From Anisodus tanguticus (taxonomy: Eukaryota > Streptophyta > Magnoliopsida > Solanales > Solanaceae), in NCBI GenBank assembly GCA_034509755.1, contig CM067542.1:23565001-23629000 (forward strand): 64,000 nt of DNA. Direction: 5' to 3'. Both the position numbers and the translations under genes were made by a program. Below are positions 46,887 to 61,200 of this stretch, one piece after another. The notes under the pieces are model-generated. The model did no database searches. It was not told where the DNA came from and worked only from the letters and a program-made list of their open reading frames with translations. Position 1 is the first letter of the stretch. Each line of letters opens with the position of its first letter.

Positions 46887-48692
46887 GAAGAACTTTGAGT
46901 AATGAAATGATGCTGAATGTAGGAAGAAGATTCTCGCTTTTTTGTTTTGTTTTTACGTAGTCTCAACAATTGAGCAAAGACTTCATTATATAGTGCAAGG
47001 AGGGACTTATCATGTTTGCCCACATAGTTGTTGATACCGGCCAAGTAATTACAATTATGGAGGTAGTAATTTCGCCAAAATAATTGATGAATTGATGTGC
47101 AACGAATTAGAGCTTTTAGGGAGAGTAATTCAGCCAAAATAAATGATTTGAATTGATGTGCATAATAATGTTGGTTAAAGTTCCAAAACCAACGAGAAAA
47201 AGCACAAGTTCTCTGTCCAATTTAACTTACTCGAAACTTCGGGGACCAAACTATAAATATGGAGTAATTTAGGTCCAAAGATAGCAATGCGCAATGGAGT
47301 TGTAAGTCTTTAAAAGTACCCAGATTATCAAAGCAATAGATCGGGAAGAAGAAGAATTAAGTGGCAAAAATTAAATTATACTTTGACAATTATTCAATCA
47401 AAAAAATACATCAACGCAATTCATACTATACATATAGTTCAATTCATGTTATTATCTATTTAACTAATTGAATCACTATTTTCGTAAATTTAGATATCAA
47501 CTATTGACTTGAATTTGCAGTACCAAAATTAAATAATTCTTCTCCGACTCTAATTACATCCAAGTTCTCGAAGGCAAAGTTGTCAGTCTTATCCAAATGA
47601 AGGTGGATCTTGTTGATTTCAATGGTGAAGGAAACGGAAATAAGTAACTGCTAAGTATTACAACAAATGAAATTGAAACAATTGAAATTTCAATATGATT
47701 GAACAAGAAACTGGAACAATTTAATATGCTGGGTCGAGTGATGCCACTCTGTCTTTAAGACAAGATATCCCCGTATATATCCTTTCTACGTTACGGACAA
47801 TAGTATCCCAAGATAAAACAAGCAACTCAACAAATGAACAAAGGAAACTCAAGTGTTACTCGAAGAACTTTGAGTAATGAAATGATCTTGAATGTAGGAA
47901 GAAGATTCTGCTTTGTTTCGTTTTGTTTTTACGTAGTCTCAACAATTGAGCAAAGACTTCATTATATAGTGCAAGGAGGGACTTATCACCGCCCACATAA
48001 TTGTTGTTCTTGGCCAAGTAATTACAATTATGGAGGTAGTAATTCGCCAAAATAAATGATGAATTGATGTGCAACGAATTAGAGCTTTTAGGGAGAGTAA
48101 TTCAGCCAAAATAAATGATCGAATTGATGTGCATAATAATGTTGGTTAACGTTCCAAAACCAACAGAAAAAGCACAAGTTCTCTGTCAATTTAACTTACG
48201 AAACTTCGGGGACCAAACTATAAATATGGAGCAATTTAGGTCCAAAGATAGCAATGCGCAATGGAATTGTAAGTCTTTAAAAGTACCAGATTATCAAAGC
48301 AATAGATCGGGAAGAAGAAGAATTAAGTGGCAAAAATTAAATTATACTTTGACAATTATTCAATCAAAAAAATACATCAACTCAATTCATACTATAAATA
48401 TAGTTCAATTCATGTTATTATCTATTTAACTAATTGAATCACTATTTTCGTAAATTTAGATATCAACTATTGACTTGAATTTGCTGTACCAAAATTAAAT
48501 AATTCTTCTCCAGCTCTAATTACATCCAAGTTCTCGAAGGCAAAGTTGTCGAGTCTTATCCAAATGAAGGTGGATCTTGTTGATTACAATGGTGAAGGAA
48601 ACGGAATTAAGTAAGCTGCTAAGTATTACAACAAATGAAATTGCAATAATTGAAATTTCAATATGATTGAACAAGAAACTGGAACAATTTAA

Positions 48693-48741
48693 TTTGCTCA
48701 TTTGTTGAGTTGCTGTTTTATCTTGGGATACTATTGTCCAG
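48693..48741. repeat. Inverted segment of short monomer 18
   Basis: Same rearrangement in monomer 48248-49131, in its clean form: gttgagttgctgttttatc with both ends intact. Confidence 0.88.
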
Positions 48742-49576
48742 AAGAACTTTGAGTAATGAAATGATGCTGAATGTAGGAAGAAGATTCTGCTTTTTTGTTT
48801 TGTTTTTCTGTAGTCTCAACAATTGAGCAAAGACTTCATTATATAGTGCAAGGAGGGACTTATCAATTTTGCCCACATAATTGTTGTTATCGCCAAGTAA
48901 TTACAATTATGGAGGTAGTAATTCTGCCAAAATAAATGATGAATTGATGTGCAACGAATTAGAGCTTTTAGGGAGAGTAATTCAGCCAAAATAAATGACT
49001 GAATTGATGTGCATAATAATGTTGGTTAACGTTCCAAAACCAACGAGAAAAAGCACAAGTTCTCTGTCAATTTAACTTACCCGAAACTTCAGGGGACCAA
49101 ACTATAAATATGGAGCAATTTAGGTCCAAAGATAGCAATGCGCAATGGAATTGTAAGTCTTTAAAAGTACCAGGATTATCAAAGCAATAGATCGGGAAGA
49201 AGAAGAATTAAGTGGCAAAAATTAAATTATACTTTGACAATTATTCAATCAAAAAAATACATCAACTCAATTCATACTATAAATATAGTTCAATTCATGT
49301 TATTATCTATTTAACTAATTGAATCACTATTTTCGTAAATTTAGATATCAACTATTGACTTGAATTTCTTTGTACCAAAATTAAATAATTCTTCTCCGGC
49401 TCTAATTACATCCAAGTTCTCGAAGGCAAAGTTGTCGGTCTTATCCAAATGAAGGTGGATCTTGTTGATTACAATGGTGAAGGAAACGGAATTAAGTAAC
49501 TGCTAAGTATTACAACAAATGAAATTGTAATAATTGAAATTTCAATATGATTGAACAAGAAACTGGAACAATTTAA

Positions 49577-49625
49577 TTTGCTCATTTGTTGAGTTGCTGT
49601 TTTATCTTGGGATACTATTGTCCAG
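49577..49625. repeat. Inverted segment of short monomer 19
   Basis: Same rearrangement in monomer 49132-50013, in its clean form. Confidence 0.88.
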
Positions 49626-51429
49626 AAGAACTTTGAGTAATGAAATGATGCTGAATGTAGGAAGAAGATTCTGCTTTTTTGTTTTGTTTTTCTGTAGTCT
49701 CAACAATTGAGCAAAGACTTCATTATATAGTGCAAGGAGGGACTTATCATTTGCCCACATAATTGTTGTTCTTGGCCAAGTAATTACAATTATGGAGGTA
49801 GTAATTCTGCCAAAATAAATGATGAATTGATGTGCAACGAATTAGAGATTTTAGGGAGATTAATTCAGCCAAAATAAATGACTGAATTGATGTGCATAAT
49901 AATGTTGGTTAACGTTCCAAAACCAACAGAAAAAGCACAAGTTCTCTGTCCAATTTAACTTACCTGAAACTTCAGGGACCAAACTATAAATATGGAGCAA
50001 TTTAGGTCCAAAGATAGCAATGCGCAATGGAGTTGTAAGTATTTAAAAGTACCAGATTATCAAAGCAATAGATCAGGAAGAAGAAGAATTAAGTGGCAAA
50101 AATTAAATTATTCTTTGACAATTATTCAATCAAAAAAATACATCAACGCAATTCATACTATACATATAGTTCAATTCATGTTATTATCTATTTAACTAAT
50201 TGAATCACTATTTTCGTAAATTTAGATATCAACTATTGACTTGAATTTGCAGTACCAAAATTAAATAATTCTTCTCCAACTCTAATTACATCCAAGTTCT
50301 CGAAGGCAAAGTTGTCGATCTTATCCAAATGAAGGTGGATCTTGTTGATTACAATGGTGAAGGAAACGGAAATAAGTAACTGCTAAGTATTACAACAAAT
50401 GAAATTGAAACAATTGAAATTTCAATATGATTGAACAAGAAAGCGGAACAATTTAATATGCTTTGGGTCGAGTGATGCCACTCTGTCTTTAAGACAAGAT
50501 ATCCCCGTATATATCCTTTCTACGTTCGGACAATAGTATCCCAAGATAAAACAAGCAACTCAACAAATGAACAAAGGAAACTCAAGTGTTACTCGAAGAA
50601 CTTTGAGTAATGAAATGATCTTGAATGTAGGAAGAAGATTCTCTGTTGTTTCGTTTTGTTTTTCTCGTAGTCTCAACAATTGAGCAAAGACTTCATTATA
50701 TAGTGCAAGGAGGGACTTATCAGCTGCCCACATAATTGTTGTTACTGGCCAAGTAATTACAATTATGGAGGTAGTAATTCTGCCAAAATAAATGATGAAT
50801 TGATGTGCAACGAATTAGAGCTTTTAGGGAGAGTAATTCAGCCAAAATAAATGACTGAATTGATGTGCATAATAATGTTGGTTAACGTTCCAAAACCAAC
50901 AGAAAAAGCACAAGTTCTCTGTCCAATTTAACTTACCTGAAACTTCAGGGACCAAACTATAAATATGGAGCAATTTAGGTCCAAAGATAGCAATGCGCAA
51001 TGGAATTGTAAGTCTTTAAAAGTACCAGATTATCAAAGCAATAGATCAGGAAGAAGAAGAATTAAGTGGCAAAAATTAAATTATACTTTGACAATTATTC
51101 AATCAAAAAAATACATCAACTCAATTCATACTATAAATATAGTTCAATTCATGTTATTATCTATTTAATTAATTGAATCACTATTTTCGTAAATTTAGAT
51201 ATCAACTATTGACTTGAATTTGCTGTACCAAAATTAAATAATTCTTCTCCAGCTCTAATTACATCCAAGTTCTCGAAGGCAAAGTTGTCAGTCTTATCCA
51301 AATGAAGGTGGATCTTGTTGATTACAATGGTGAAGGAAACGGAATTAAGTAACTGCTAAGTATTACAACAAATGAAATTGCAATAATTGAAATTTCAATA
51401 TGATTGAACAAGAAACTGGAACAATTTAA

Positions 51430-51476
51430 TTTGCTCATTTGTTGAGTTGCTTTTATCTTGGGATACTATTGTCCAG
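51430..51476. repeat. Inverted segment of short monomer 21
   Basis: Same rearrangement in monomer 50987-51864; the spacer reads ttgctttta, two or three bases shorter than in monomers 18 and 19. Confidence 0.88.
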
Positions 51477-52307
51477 AAGAACTTTGAGTAATGAAATGAT
51501 GCTGAATGTAGGAAGAAGATTCTGCTTTTTTGTTTTGTTTTTTTGTAGTCTCAACAATTGAGCAAAGACTTCATTATATAGTGCAAGGAGGGACTTATCA
51601 GCTGCCCACATAGTTGTTGTTACTGGCCAAGTAATTACAATTATGGAGGTAGTAATTCTGCCAAAATAATTGATGAATTGATGTGCAACGAATTAGAGCT
51701 TTTAGGGAGAGTAATTCAGCCAAAATAAATGACTGAATTGATGTGCATAATAATGTTGGTTAAAGTTCCAAAACCAACAGAAAAAGCACAAGTTCTCTGT
51801 CCAATTTAACTTACCTGAAACTTCAGGGACCAAACTATAAATATGGAGCAATTTAGGTCCAAAGATAGCAATGCGCAATGGAGTTGTAAGTCTTTAAAAG
51901 TACCAGATTATCAAAGCAATAGATCAGGAAGAAGAAGAATTAAGTGGCAAAAATTAAATTATACTTTAACAATTATTCAATCAAAAAAATACATTAACGC
52001 AATTCATACTATAAATATAGTTCAATTCATGTTATTATCTATTTAACTAATTGAATCACTATTTTCGTAAATTTAGAAATCAACTATTGACTTGAATTTG
52101 CTGTACCAAAATTAAATAATTCTTCTCCAGCTCTAATTACATCCAAGTTCTCGAAGGCAAAGTTGTCGGTCTTATCCAAATGAAGGTGGATCTTGTTGAT
52201 TACAATGGTGAAGGAAACGGAATTAAGTAACTGCTAAGTATTACAACAAATGAAATTGTAATAATTGAAATTTCAATATGATTGAACAAGAAACTGGAAC
52301 AATTTAA

Positions 52308-52355
52308 TTTGCTCATTTGTTGAGTTCTTTGTTTTATCTTGGGATACTATTGTCC
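52308..52355. repeat. Inverted segment of short monomer 22
   Basis: Same rearrangement in monomer 51865-52749. Confidence 0.88.
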
Positions 52356-55129
52356 GAAGAACTTTGAGTAATGAAATGATCTTGAATGTAGGAAGAAGAT
52401 TCGCTTTTTTGTTTTGTTTTTACGTAGTCTCAACAATTGAGCAAAGACTTCATTATATAGTGCAAGGAGGGACTTATCACTTTTGCCCACATAGTTGTTG
52501 TTCTTGGCCAAGTAATTACAATTATGGAGGTAGTAATTCTGCCAAAATAATTGATGAATTGATGTGCAACGAATTAGAGCTTTTAGGGAGAGTAATTCAG
52601 CCAAAATAAATGACTGAATTGATGTGCATAATAATGTTGGTTAACGTTCCAAAACCAACGAGAAAAAGCACAAGTTCTCTCTGTCCAATTTAACTTACTC
52701 GAAACTTCGGTGGACCAAACTATAAATATGGAGCAATTTAGGTCCAAAGATAGCAATGCGCAATGGAGTTGTAAGTCTTTAAAAGTACCAGATTATCAAA
52801 GCAATAGATCAGGAAGAAGAAGAATTAAGTGGCAAAAATTAAATTATACTTTAACAATTATTCAATCAAAAAAATACATCAACGCAATTCATACTATAAA
52901 TATAGTTCAATTCATGTTATTATCTATTTAACTAATTGAATCACTATTTTCGTAAATTTAGATATCAACTATTGACTTGAATTTGTTTGTACCAAAATTA
53001 AATAATTCTTCTCCGGCTCTAATTACATCCAAGTTCTCGAAGGCAAAGTTGTCGGTCTTATCCAAATGAAGGTGGATCTTGTTGATTACAATGGTGAAGG
53101 AAACGAAAATAAGTAACTGCTAAGTATTACAACAAATGAAAATGCAACAATTGAAATTTCAATATGATTGAACAAGAAAGCGGAACAATTTAATATTTGG
53201 GTCGAGTGATGCCACTCTGTCATTAAGACAAGATAGCCCCGTATATATCCTTTCTACGTTCTGGACAATAGTATCCCAAGATAAAACAGCAACTCAACAA
53301 ATGAGCAAAGAAACTCAAGTGTTACTCTGAAGAACTTTGAGTAATGAAATGATGCTGAATGTAGGAAGAAGATTCGCTTTTTCGTTTTGTTTTTCGTAGT
53401 CTCAACAATTGAGCAAAGACTTCATTATATAGTGCAAGGAGGGACTTATCATTTGCCCACATAATTGTTGTTATTCTTGGCCAAGTAATTACAATTATGG
53501 AGGTAGTAATTCGCCAAAATAAATGATGAATTGATGTGCAACGAATTAGAGCTTTTAGGGAGAGTAATTCAGCCAAAATAAATGATCGAATTGATGTGCA
53601 TAATAATGTTGGTTAACGTTCCAAAACCAACAGAAAAAGCACAAGTTCTCTGTCCAATTTAACTTACCTGAAACTTCAGGGACCAAACTATAAATATGGA
53701 GCAATTTAGGTCCAAAGATAGCAATGCGCTATGGAATTGTAAGTCTTTAAAAGTACCAGATTATCAAAGCAATAGATCAAGAAGAAGAAGAATTAAGTGG
53801 CAAAAATTAAATTATACTTTGACAATTATTCAATCAAAAAAATACATCAACGCAATTCATACAATACATATAGTTCAATTCATGTTATTATCTATTTAAC
53901 TAATTGAATCACTATTTTCGTAAATTTAGATATCAACTATTGACTTGAATTTGCGGTACCAAAATTAAATAATTCTTCTCCACTCTAATTACATCCAAGT
54001 TCTCGAAGGCAAAGTTGTCAGTCTTATCCAAATGAAGGTGGATCTTGTTGATTACAATGGTGAAGGAAACGGAAATAAGTAATCGCTAAGTATTACAACA
54101 AATGAAATTGAAACAATTGAAATTTCAATATGATTGAACAAGAAACTGGAACAATTTAATATCTTTGGGTCGAGTGATGCCACTCTGTCTTTAAGACAAG
54201 ATATCCCCGTATATATCCTTTCTACGTTCTGGACAATAGTATCCCAAGATAAAACAGCAACTCAACAAATGAACAAAGGAAACTCAAGTGTTACTCTGAA
54301 GAACTTTGAGTAATGAAATGATCTTGAATGTAGGAAGAAGATTCTCGCTTTTTTCGTTTTGTTTTTCTGTAGTCTCAACAATTGAGCAAAGACTTCATTA
54401 TATAGTGCAAGGAGGGACTTATCAGCTGCCCACATAATTGTTGTTACTGGCCAAGTAATTACAATTATGGAGGTAGTAATTCTGCCAAAATAAATGATGA
54501 ATTGATGTGCAACGAATTAGAGCTTTTAGGGAGAGTAATTCAGCCAAAATAAATGACTGAATTGATGTGCATAATAATGTTGGTTAACGTTCCAAAACCA
54601 ACAGAAAAAGCACAAGTTCTCTGTCCAATTTAACTTACCTGAAACTTCAGGGACCAAACTATAAATATGGAGCAATTTAGGTCCAAAGATAGCAATGCGC
54701 AATGGAATTGTAAGTCTTTAAAAGTACCAGATTATCAAAGCAATAGATCAGGAAGAAGAAGAATTAAGTGGCAAAAATTAAATTATACTTTGACAATTAT
54801 TCAATCAAAAAAATACATCAACGCAATTCATACTATAAATATAGTTCAATTCATGTTATTATCTATTTAACTAATTGAATCACTATTTTCGTAAATTTAG
54901 ATATCAACTATTGACTTGAATTTGCAAGTACCAAAATTAAATAATTCTTCTCCAAAGCTCTAATTACATCCAAGTTCTCGAAGGCAAAGTTGTCAGTCTT
55001 ATCCAAATGAAGGTGGATCTTGTTGATTACAATGGTGAAGGAAACGGAAATAAGTAATCGCTAAGTATTACAACAAATGAAATTGCAATAATTGAAATTT
55101 CAATATGATTGAACAAGAAACGGAACAAT

Positions 55130-55216
55130 TTAATTTGCTCATTTCTTTAAGACAAGATTCCCCGTATATATCCTTTCTACGTTTTACAATAGTATCCCAA
55201 GGGATACTATTGTACT
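55130..55216. repeat. Hybrid fold-back segment in monomer 25
   Basis: Monomer 54689-55607 (919 bp) begins like a short form (aatttgctcattt). It then carries the forward gacaagat ... cccgtatatatcc block lost in other short forms, and then both orientations of the same word back to back: acaatagtatccc (55186-55198) and gggatactattgt (55201-55213), a perfect 13-bp inverted repeat with a 2-base loop. Confidence 0.83.
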
Positions 55217-58200
55217 AGAAGAACTTTGAGTAATGAAATGATGCTTGAATGTAGGAAGAAGATTCTCGCTTTTTTGTTTTGTTTTTTCGTAGTCTCAACA
55301 ATTGAGCAAAGACTTCATTATATAGTGCAAGGAGGGACTTATCACCGCCCACATAATTGTTGTTACCGGCCAAGTAATTACAATTATGGAGGTAGTAATT
55401 ACGCCAAAATAAATGATGAATTGATGTGCAACGAATTAGAGATTTTAGGGAGAGTAATGCAGCCAAAATAAATGACTGAATTGATGTGCATAATAATGTT
55501 GGTTAACGTTCCAAAACCAACAGAAAAAGCACAAGTTCTCTGTCCAATTTAACTTACCTGAAACTTCAGGGACCAAACTATAAATATGGAGCAATTTAGG
55601 TCCAAAGATAGCAATGCGCAATGGAATTGTAAGTCTTTAAAAGTACCAGATTATCAAAGCAATAGATTAGGAAGAAGAAGAATTAAGTGGCAAAAATTAA
55701 ATTATACTTTGACAATTATTCAATCAAAAAAATACATCAACGCAATTCATACTATAAATATAGTTCAATTCATGTTATTATCTATTTAACTAATTGAATC
55801 ACTATTTTCGTAAATTTAGATATCAACTATTGACTTGAATTTGCGTATCAAAATTAAATAATACTTCTCCAGCTCTAATTACATCCAAGTTCTCGAAGGC
55901 AAAGTTGTCAGTCTTATCCAAATGAAGGTGGATCTTGTTGATTACAATGGTGAAGGAAACGGAAATAAGTAACTGCTAAGTATTACAACAAATGAAATTG
56001 CAACAATTGAAATTTCAATATGATTGAACAAGAAACTGGAACAATTTAATATGCTGGGTCGAGTGATGCCACTCTGTCTTTAAGACAAGATAGCCCCGTA
56101 TATATCCTTTCTACGTTCTGGACAATAGTATCCCAAGATAAAACAGCAACTCAACAAATGAGCAAAGGAAACTCAAGTGTTACTCTGAAGAACTTTGAGT
56201 AATGAAATGATGCTGAATGTAGGAAGAAGATTCTGCTTTTTCGTTTTGTTTTTCTGTAGTCTCAACAATTGAGCAAAGACTTCATTATATAGTGCAAGGA
56301 GGGACTTATCAGCTGCCCACATAATTGTTGTTACTGGCCAAGTAATTACAATTATGGAGGTAGTAATTCTGCCAAAATAAATGATGAATTGATGTGCAAC
56401 GAATTAGAGATTTTAGGGAGAGTAATTCAGCCAAAATAAATGACTGAATTGATGTGCATAATAATGTTGGTTAACGTTCCAAAACCAACGAGAAAAAGCA
56501 CAAGTTCTCTGTCCAATTTAACTTTACGAAACTTCAGGGACCAAACTATAAATATGGAGCAATTTAGGTCCAAAGATAGCAATGCGCAATGGAATTGTAA
56601 GTCTTTAAAAGTACCCATTATCAAAGCAATAGATTAGGAAGAAGAAGAATTAAGTGGCAAAATTAAATTATACTTTGACAATTATTCAATCAAAAAAATA
56701 CATCAACGCAATTCATACTATAAATATAGTTCAATTCATGTTATTATCTATTTAACTAATTGAATCACTATTTTCGTAAATTTAGATATCAACTATTGAC
56801 TTGAATTTGCAGTACCAAAATTAAATAATTCTTCTCCAGCTCTAATTACATCCAAGTTCTCGAAGGCAAAGTTGTCAGTGTCTTTATAATTTGACTTATC
56901 CAAATGAAGGTGGATCTTGTTGATTACAATGGTGAAGGAAACGGAAATAAGTAACTCGCTAAGTATTACAACAAATGAAATTGCAACAATTGAAATTTCA
57001 ATATGATTGAACAAGAAACCTGGAACAATTTAATATCTTTGGGTCGAGTGATGCCACTCTGTCTTTAAGACAAGATATCCCCGTATATATCCTTTCTACG
57101 TTCGGACAATAGTATCCCAAGATAAAACAAGCAACTCAACAAATGAGCAAAGGAAACTCAAGTGTTACTCGAAGAACTTTGAGTAATGAAATGATCTTGA
57201 ATGTAGGAAGAAGATTCTCGCTTTTTTGTTTTGTTTTTCTCGTAGTCTCAACAATTGAGCAAAGACTTCATTATATAGTGCAAGGAGGGACTTATCGGTG
57301 CCCACATAATTGTTGTTACTTGGCCAAGTAATTACAATTATGGAGGTAGTAATTCTCGCCAAAATAAATGATGAATTGATGTGCAACGAATTAGAGATTT
57401 TAGGGAGAGTAATTCAGCCAAAATAAATGACTGAATTGATGTGCATAATAATGTTGGTTAACGTTCCAAAACCAACAGAAAAAGCACAAGTTCTCTGTCC
57501 AATTTAACTTACTCCGAAACTTCGGGGACCAAACTATAAATATGGAGCAATTTAGGTCCAAAGATAGCAATGCGCAATGGAATTGTAAGTCTTTAAAAGT
57601 ACCAGATTATCAAAGCAATAGATAGGAAGAAGAAGAATTAAGTGGCAAAAATTAAATTATACTTTGACAATTATTCAATCAAAAAAATACATCAACGCAA
57701 TTCATACTATAAATATAGTTCAATTCATGTTATTATCTATTTAACTAATTGAATCACTATTTTCGTAAATTTAGATATCAACTATTGACTTGAATTTGCA
57801 AGTATCAAAATTAAATAATTCTTCTCCAACTCTAATTACATCCAAGTTCTCGAAGGCAAAGTTGTCGGTCTTATCCAAATGAAGGTGGATCTTGTTGATT
57901 ACAATGGTGAAGGAAACGGAAATAAGTAAGCTGCTAAGTATTACAACAAATGAAATTGCAACAATTGAAATTTCAATATGCTTGAACAAGAAACTGGAAC
58001 AATTTAATATCTTTGGGTCGAGTGATGCCACTCTGTCTTTAAGACAAGATACCCCCCGTATATATCCTTTCTACGTTCGGACAATAGTATCCCAAGATAA
58101 AAAAGCAACTCAACAAATGAGCAAAGGAAACTCAAGTGTTACTCGAAGAACTTTGAGTAATGAAATGATCTTGAATGTAGGAAGAAGATTCTGCTTTTTC

Positions 58201-61200
58201 GTTTTGTTTTTTCGTAGTCTCAACAATTGAGCAAAGACTTCATTATATAGTGCAAGGAGGGACTTATCACCTGCCCACATAATTGTTGTTCTTGGCCAAG
58301 TAATTACAATTATGGAGGTAGTAATTACGCCAAAATAAATGATGAATTGATGTGCAACGAATTAGAGCTTTTAGGGAGAGTAATTCAGCCAAAATAAATG
58401 ACCTGAATTGATGTGCATAATAATGTTGGTTAACGTTCCAAAACCAACGAGAAAAAGCACAAGTTCTCTGTCCAATTTAACTTACGAAACTTCGGGGACC
58501 AAACTATAAATATGGAGCAATTTAGGTCCAAAGATAGCAATGCGCAATGGAATTGTAAGTCTTTAAAAGTACCAGATTATCAAAGCAATAGATTAGGAAG
58601 AAGAAGAATTAAGTGGCAAAATTAAATTATACTTTGACAATTATTCAATCAAAAAAATACATCAACGCAATTCATACTATAAATATAGTTCAATTCATGT
58701 TATTATCTATTTAACTAATTGAATCACTATTTTCATAAATTTAGATATCAACTATTGACTTGAATTTGCAAGTATCAAAATTAAATAATTCTTCTCCGGC
58801 TCTAATTACATCCAAGTTCTCGAAGGCAAAGTTTGTGTCTTTATAATTTCTTATCCAAATGAAGGTGGATCTTGTTGATTACAATGGTGAAGGAAATGGA
58901 AATAAGTAAGCTGCTAAGTATTACAACAAATGAAATTGCAACAATTGAAATTTCAATATGCTTGAACAAGAAACCGGAACAATTTAATATCTTTGGGTCG
59001 AGTGATGCCACTCTGTCTTTAAGACAAGATAGCCCCGTATATATCCTTTCTACGTTTCGGACAATAGTATCCCAAGATAAAACAAGCAACTCAACAAATG
59101 AGCAAAGGAAACTCAAGTGTTACTCGAAGAACTTTGAGTAATGAAATGATCTTGAATGTAGGAAGAAGATTCTCGCTTTTTCGTTTTGTTTTTCGTAGTC
59201 TCAACAATTGAGCAAAGACTTCATTATATAGTGCAAGGAGGGACTTATCATTTGCCCACATAATTGTTGTTACTTGGCCAAGTAATTACAATTATGGAGG
59301 TAGTAATTACGCCAAAATAAATGATGAATTGATGTGCAACGAATTAGAGCTTTTAGGGAGAGTAATTCAGCCAAAATAAATGGCGAATTGATGTGCATAA
59401 TAATGTTGGTTAACGTTCCAAAACCAACAGAAAAAGCACAAGTTCTCTGTCTAATTTAACTTACGAAACTTCGGGACCAAACTATAAATATGGAGCAATT
59501 TAGGTCCAAAGATAGCAATGCGCAATGGAATTGTAAGTCTTTAAAAGTACCAGATTATTAAAGCAATAGATTAGGAAGAAGAAGAATTAAGTGGCAAAAT
59601 TAAATTATACTTTGACAATTATTCAATCAAAAAAATACATCAACGCAATTCATACTATAAATATAGTTCAATTCATGTTATTATCTATTTAACTAATTGA
59701 ATCACTATTTTCGTAAATTTAGATATCAACTATTGACTTGAATTTGCAAGTACCAAAATTAAATAATTCTTCTCCAGCTCTAATTACATCCAAGTTCTCG
59801 AAGGCAAAGTTGTCGGTGTCTTATCCAAATGAAGGTGGATCTTGTTGATTACAATGGTGAAGGAAATGGAAATAAGTAATCTGCTAAGTATTACAACAAA
59901 TGAAATTGCAACAATTGAAATTTCAATATGATTGAACAAGAAACTGGAACAATTTAATATCTTTGGGTCGAGTGATGCCACTCTGTCTTTAAGACAAGAT
60001 AGCCCCGTATATATCCTTTCTACGTTCGGACAATAGTATCCCAAGATAAAACAACAACTCAACAAATGAGCAAAGGAAACTCAAGTGTTACTCGAAGAAC
60101 TTTGAGTAATGAAATGATCTTCGAATGTAGGAAGAAGATTCTCGCTTTTTTGTTTTGTTTTTTTCGTAGTCTCAACAATTGAGCAAAGACTTCATTATAT
60201 AGTGCAAGGAGGGACTTATCATTTTGCCCACATAATTGTTGTTGGCCAAGTAATTACAATTATGGAGGTAGTAATTACGCCAAAATAAATGATGAATTGA
60301 TGTGCAACGAATTAGAGATTTTAGGGAGAGTAATTCGGCCAAAATAAATGAGTGAATTGATGTGCATAATAATGTTGGTTAACGTTCCAAAACCAACGAG
60401 AAAAAGCACAAGTTCTCTGTCAATTTAACTTACCCGAAACTTCGGGGACCAAACTATAAATATGGAGCAATTTAGGTCCAAAGATAGCAATGCGCAATGG
60501 AATTGTAAGTCTTTAAAAGTACCAGATTATCAAAGCAATAGATAGGAAGAAGAAGAATTAAGTGGCAAAAATTAAATTATACTTTGACAATTATTCAATC
60601 AAAAAAATACATCAACGCAATTCATACTATAAATATAGTTCAATTCATGTTATTATCTATTTAACTAATTGAATCACTATTTTCGTAAATTTAGATATCA
60701 ACTATTGACTTGAATTTGCAGTATCAAAATTAAATAATTCTTCTCCAGCTCTAATTACATCCAAGTTCTCGAAGGCAAAGTTGTCGGTCTTATCCAAATG
60801 AAGGTGGATCTTGTTGATTACAATGGTGAAGGAAACGGAAATAAGTAAGCTGCTAAGTATTACAACAAATGAAAATGCAACAATTGAAATTTCAATATGA
60901 TTGAACAAGAAAGCTGGAACAATTTAATATCATTTGGTCGAGTGATGCCACTCTGTCTTTAAGACAAGATAGCCCCGTATATATCCTTTCTACGTTCGGA
61001 CAATAGTATCCCAAGATAAAAAGCAACTCAACAAATGAGCAAAGGAAACTCAAGTGTTACTCGAAGAACTTTGAGAAATGAAATGATCTTGAATGTAGGA
61101 AGAAGATTCTGCTTTTTTGTTTTGTTTTTTCCGTAGTCTCAACAATTGAGCAAAGACTTCATTATATAGTGCAAGGAGGGACTTATCATTTGCCCACATA

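Larger units (their letters stand above)
44529..52749. repeat. Three-monomer higher-order repeat (long-short-short), 3 units
   Basis: Units 44529-47280, 47281-50013 and 50014-52749 (2752, 2733 and 2736 bp) each consist of one long and two short monomers. Position 1 carries tactatacatatag in all three units. Position 2 carries atcaactcaattc in all three. Position 3 carries gcgcaatggag in units 1 and 3. These markers are outside CAG/CTG sites. The agreement by position suggests the trimer was copied as a block. Confidence 0.72.
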
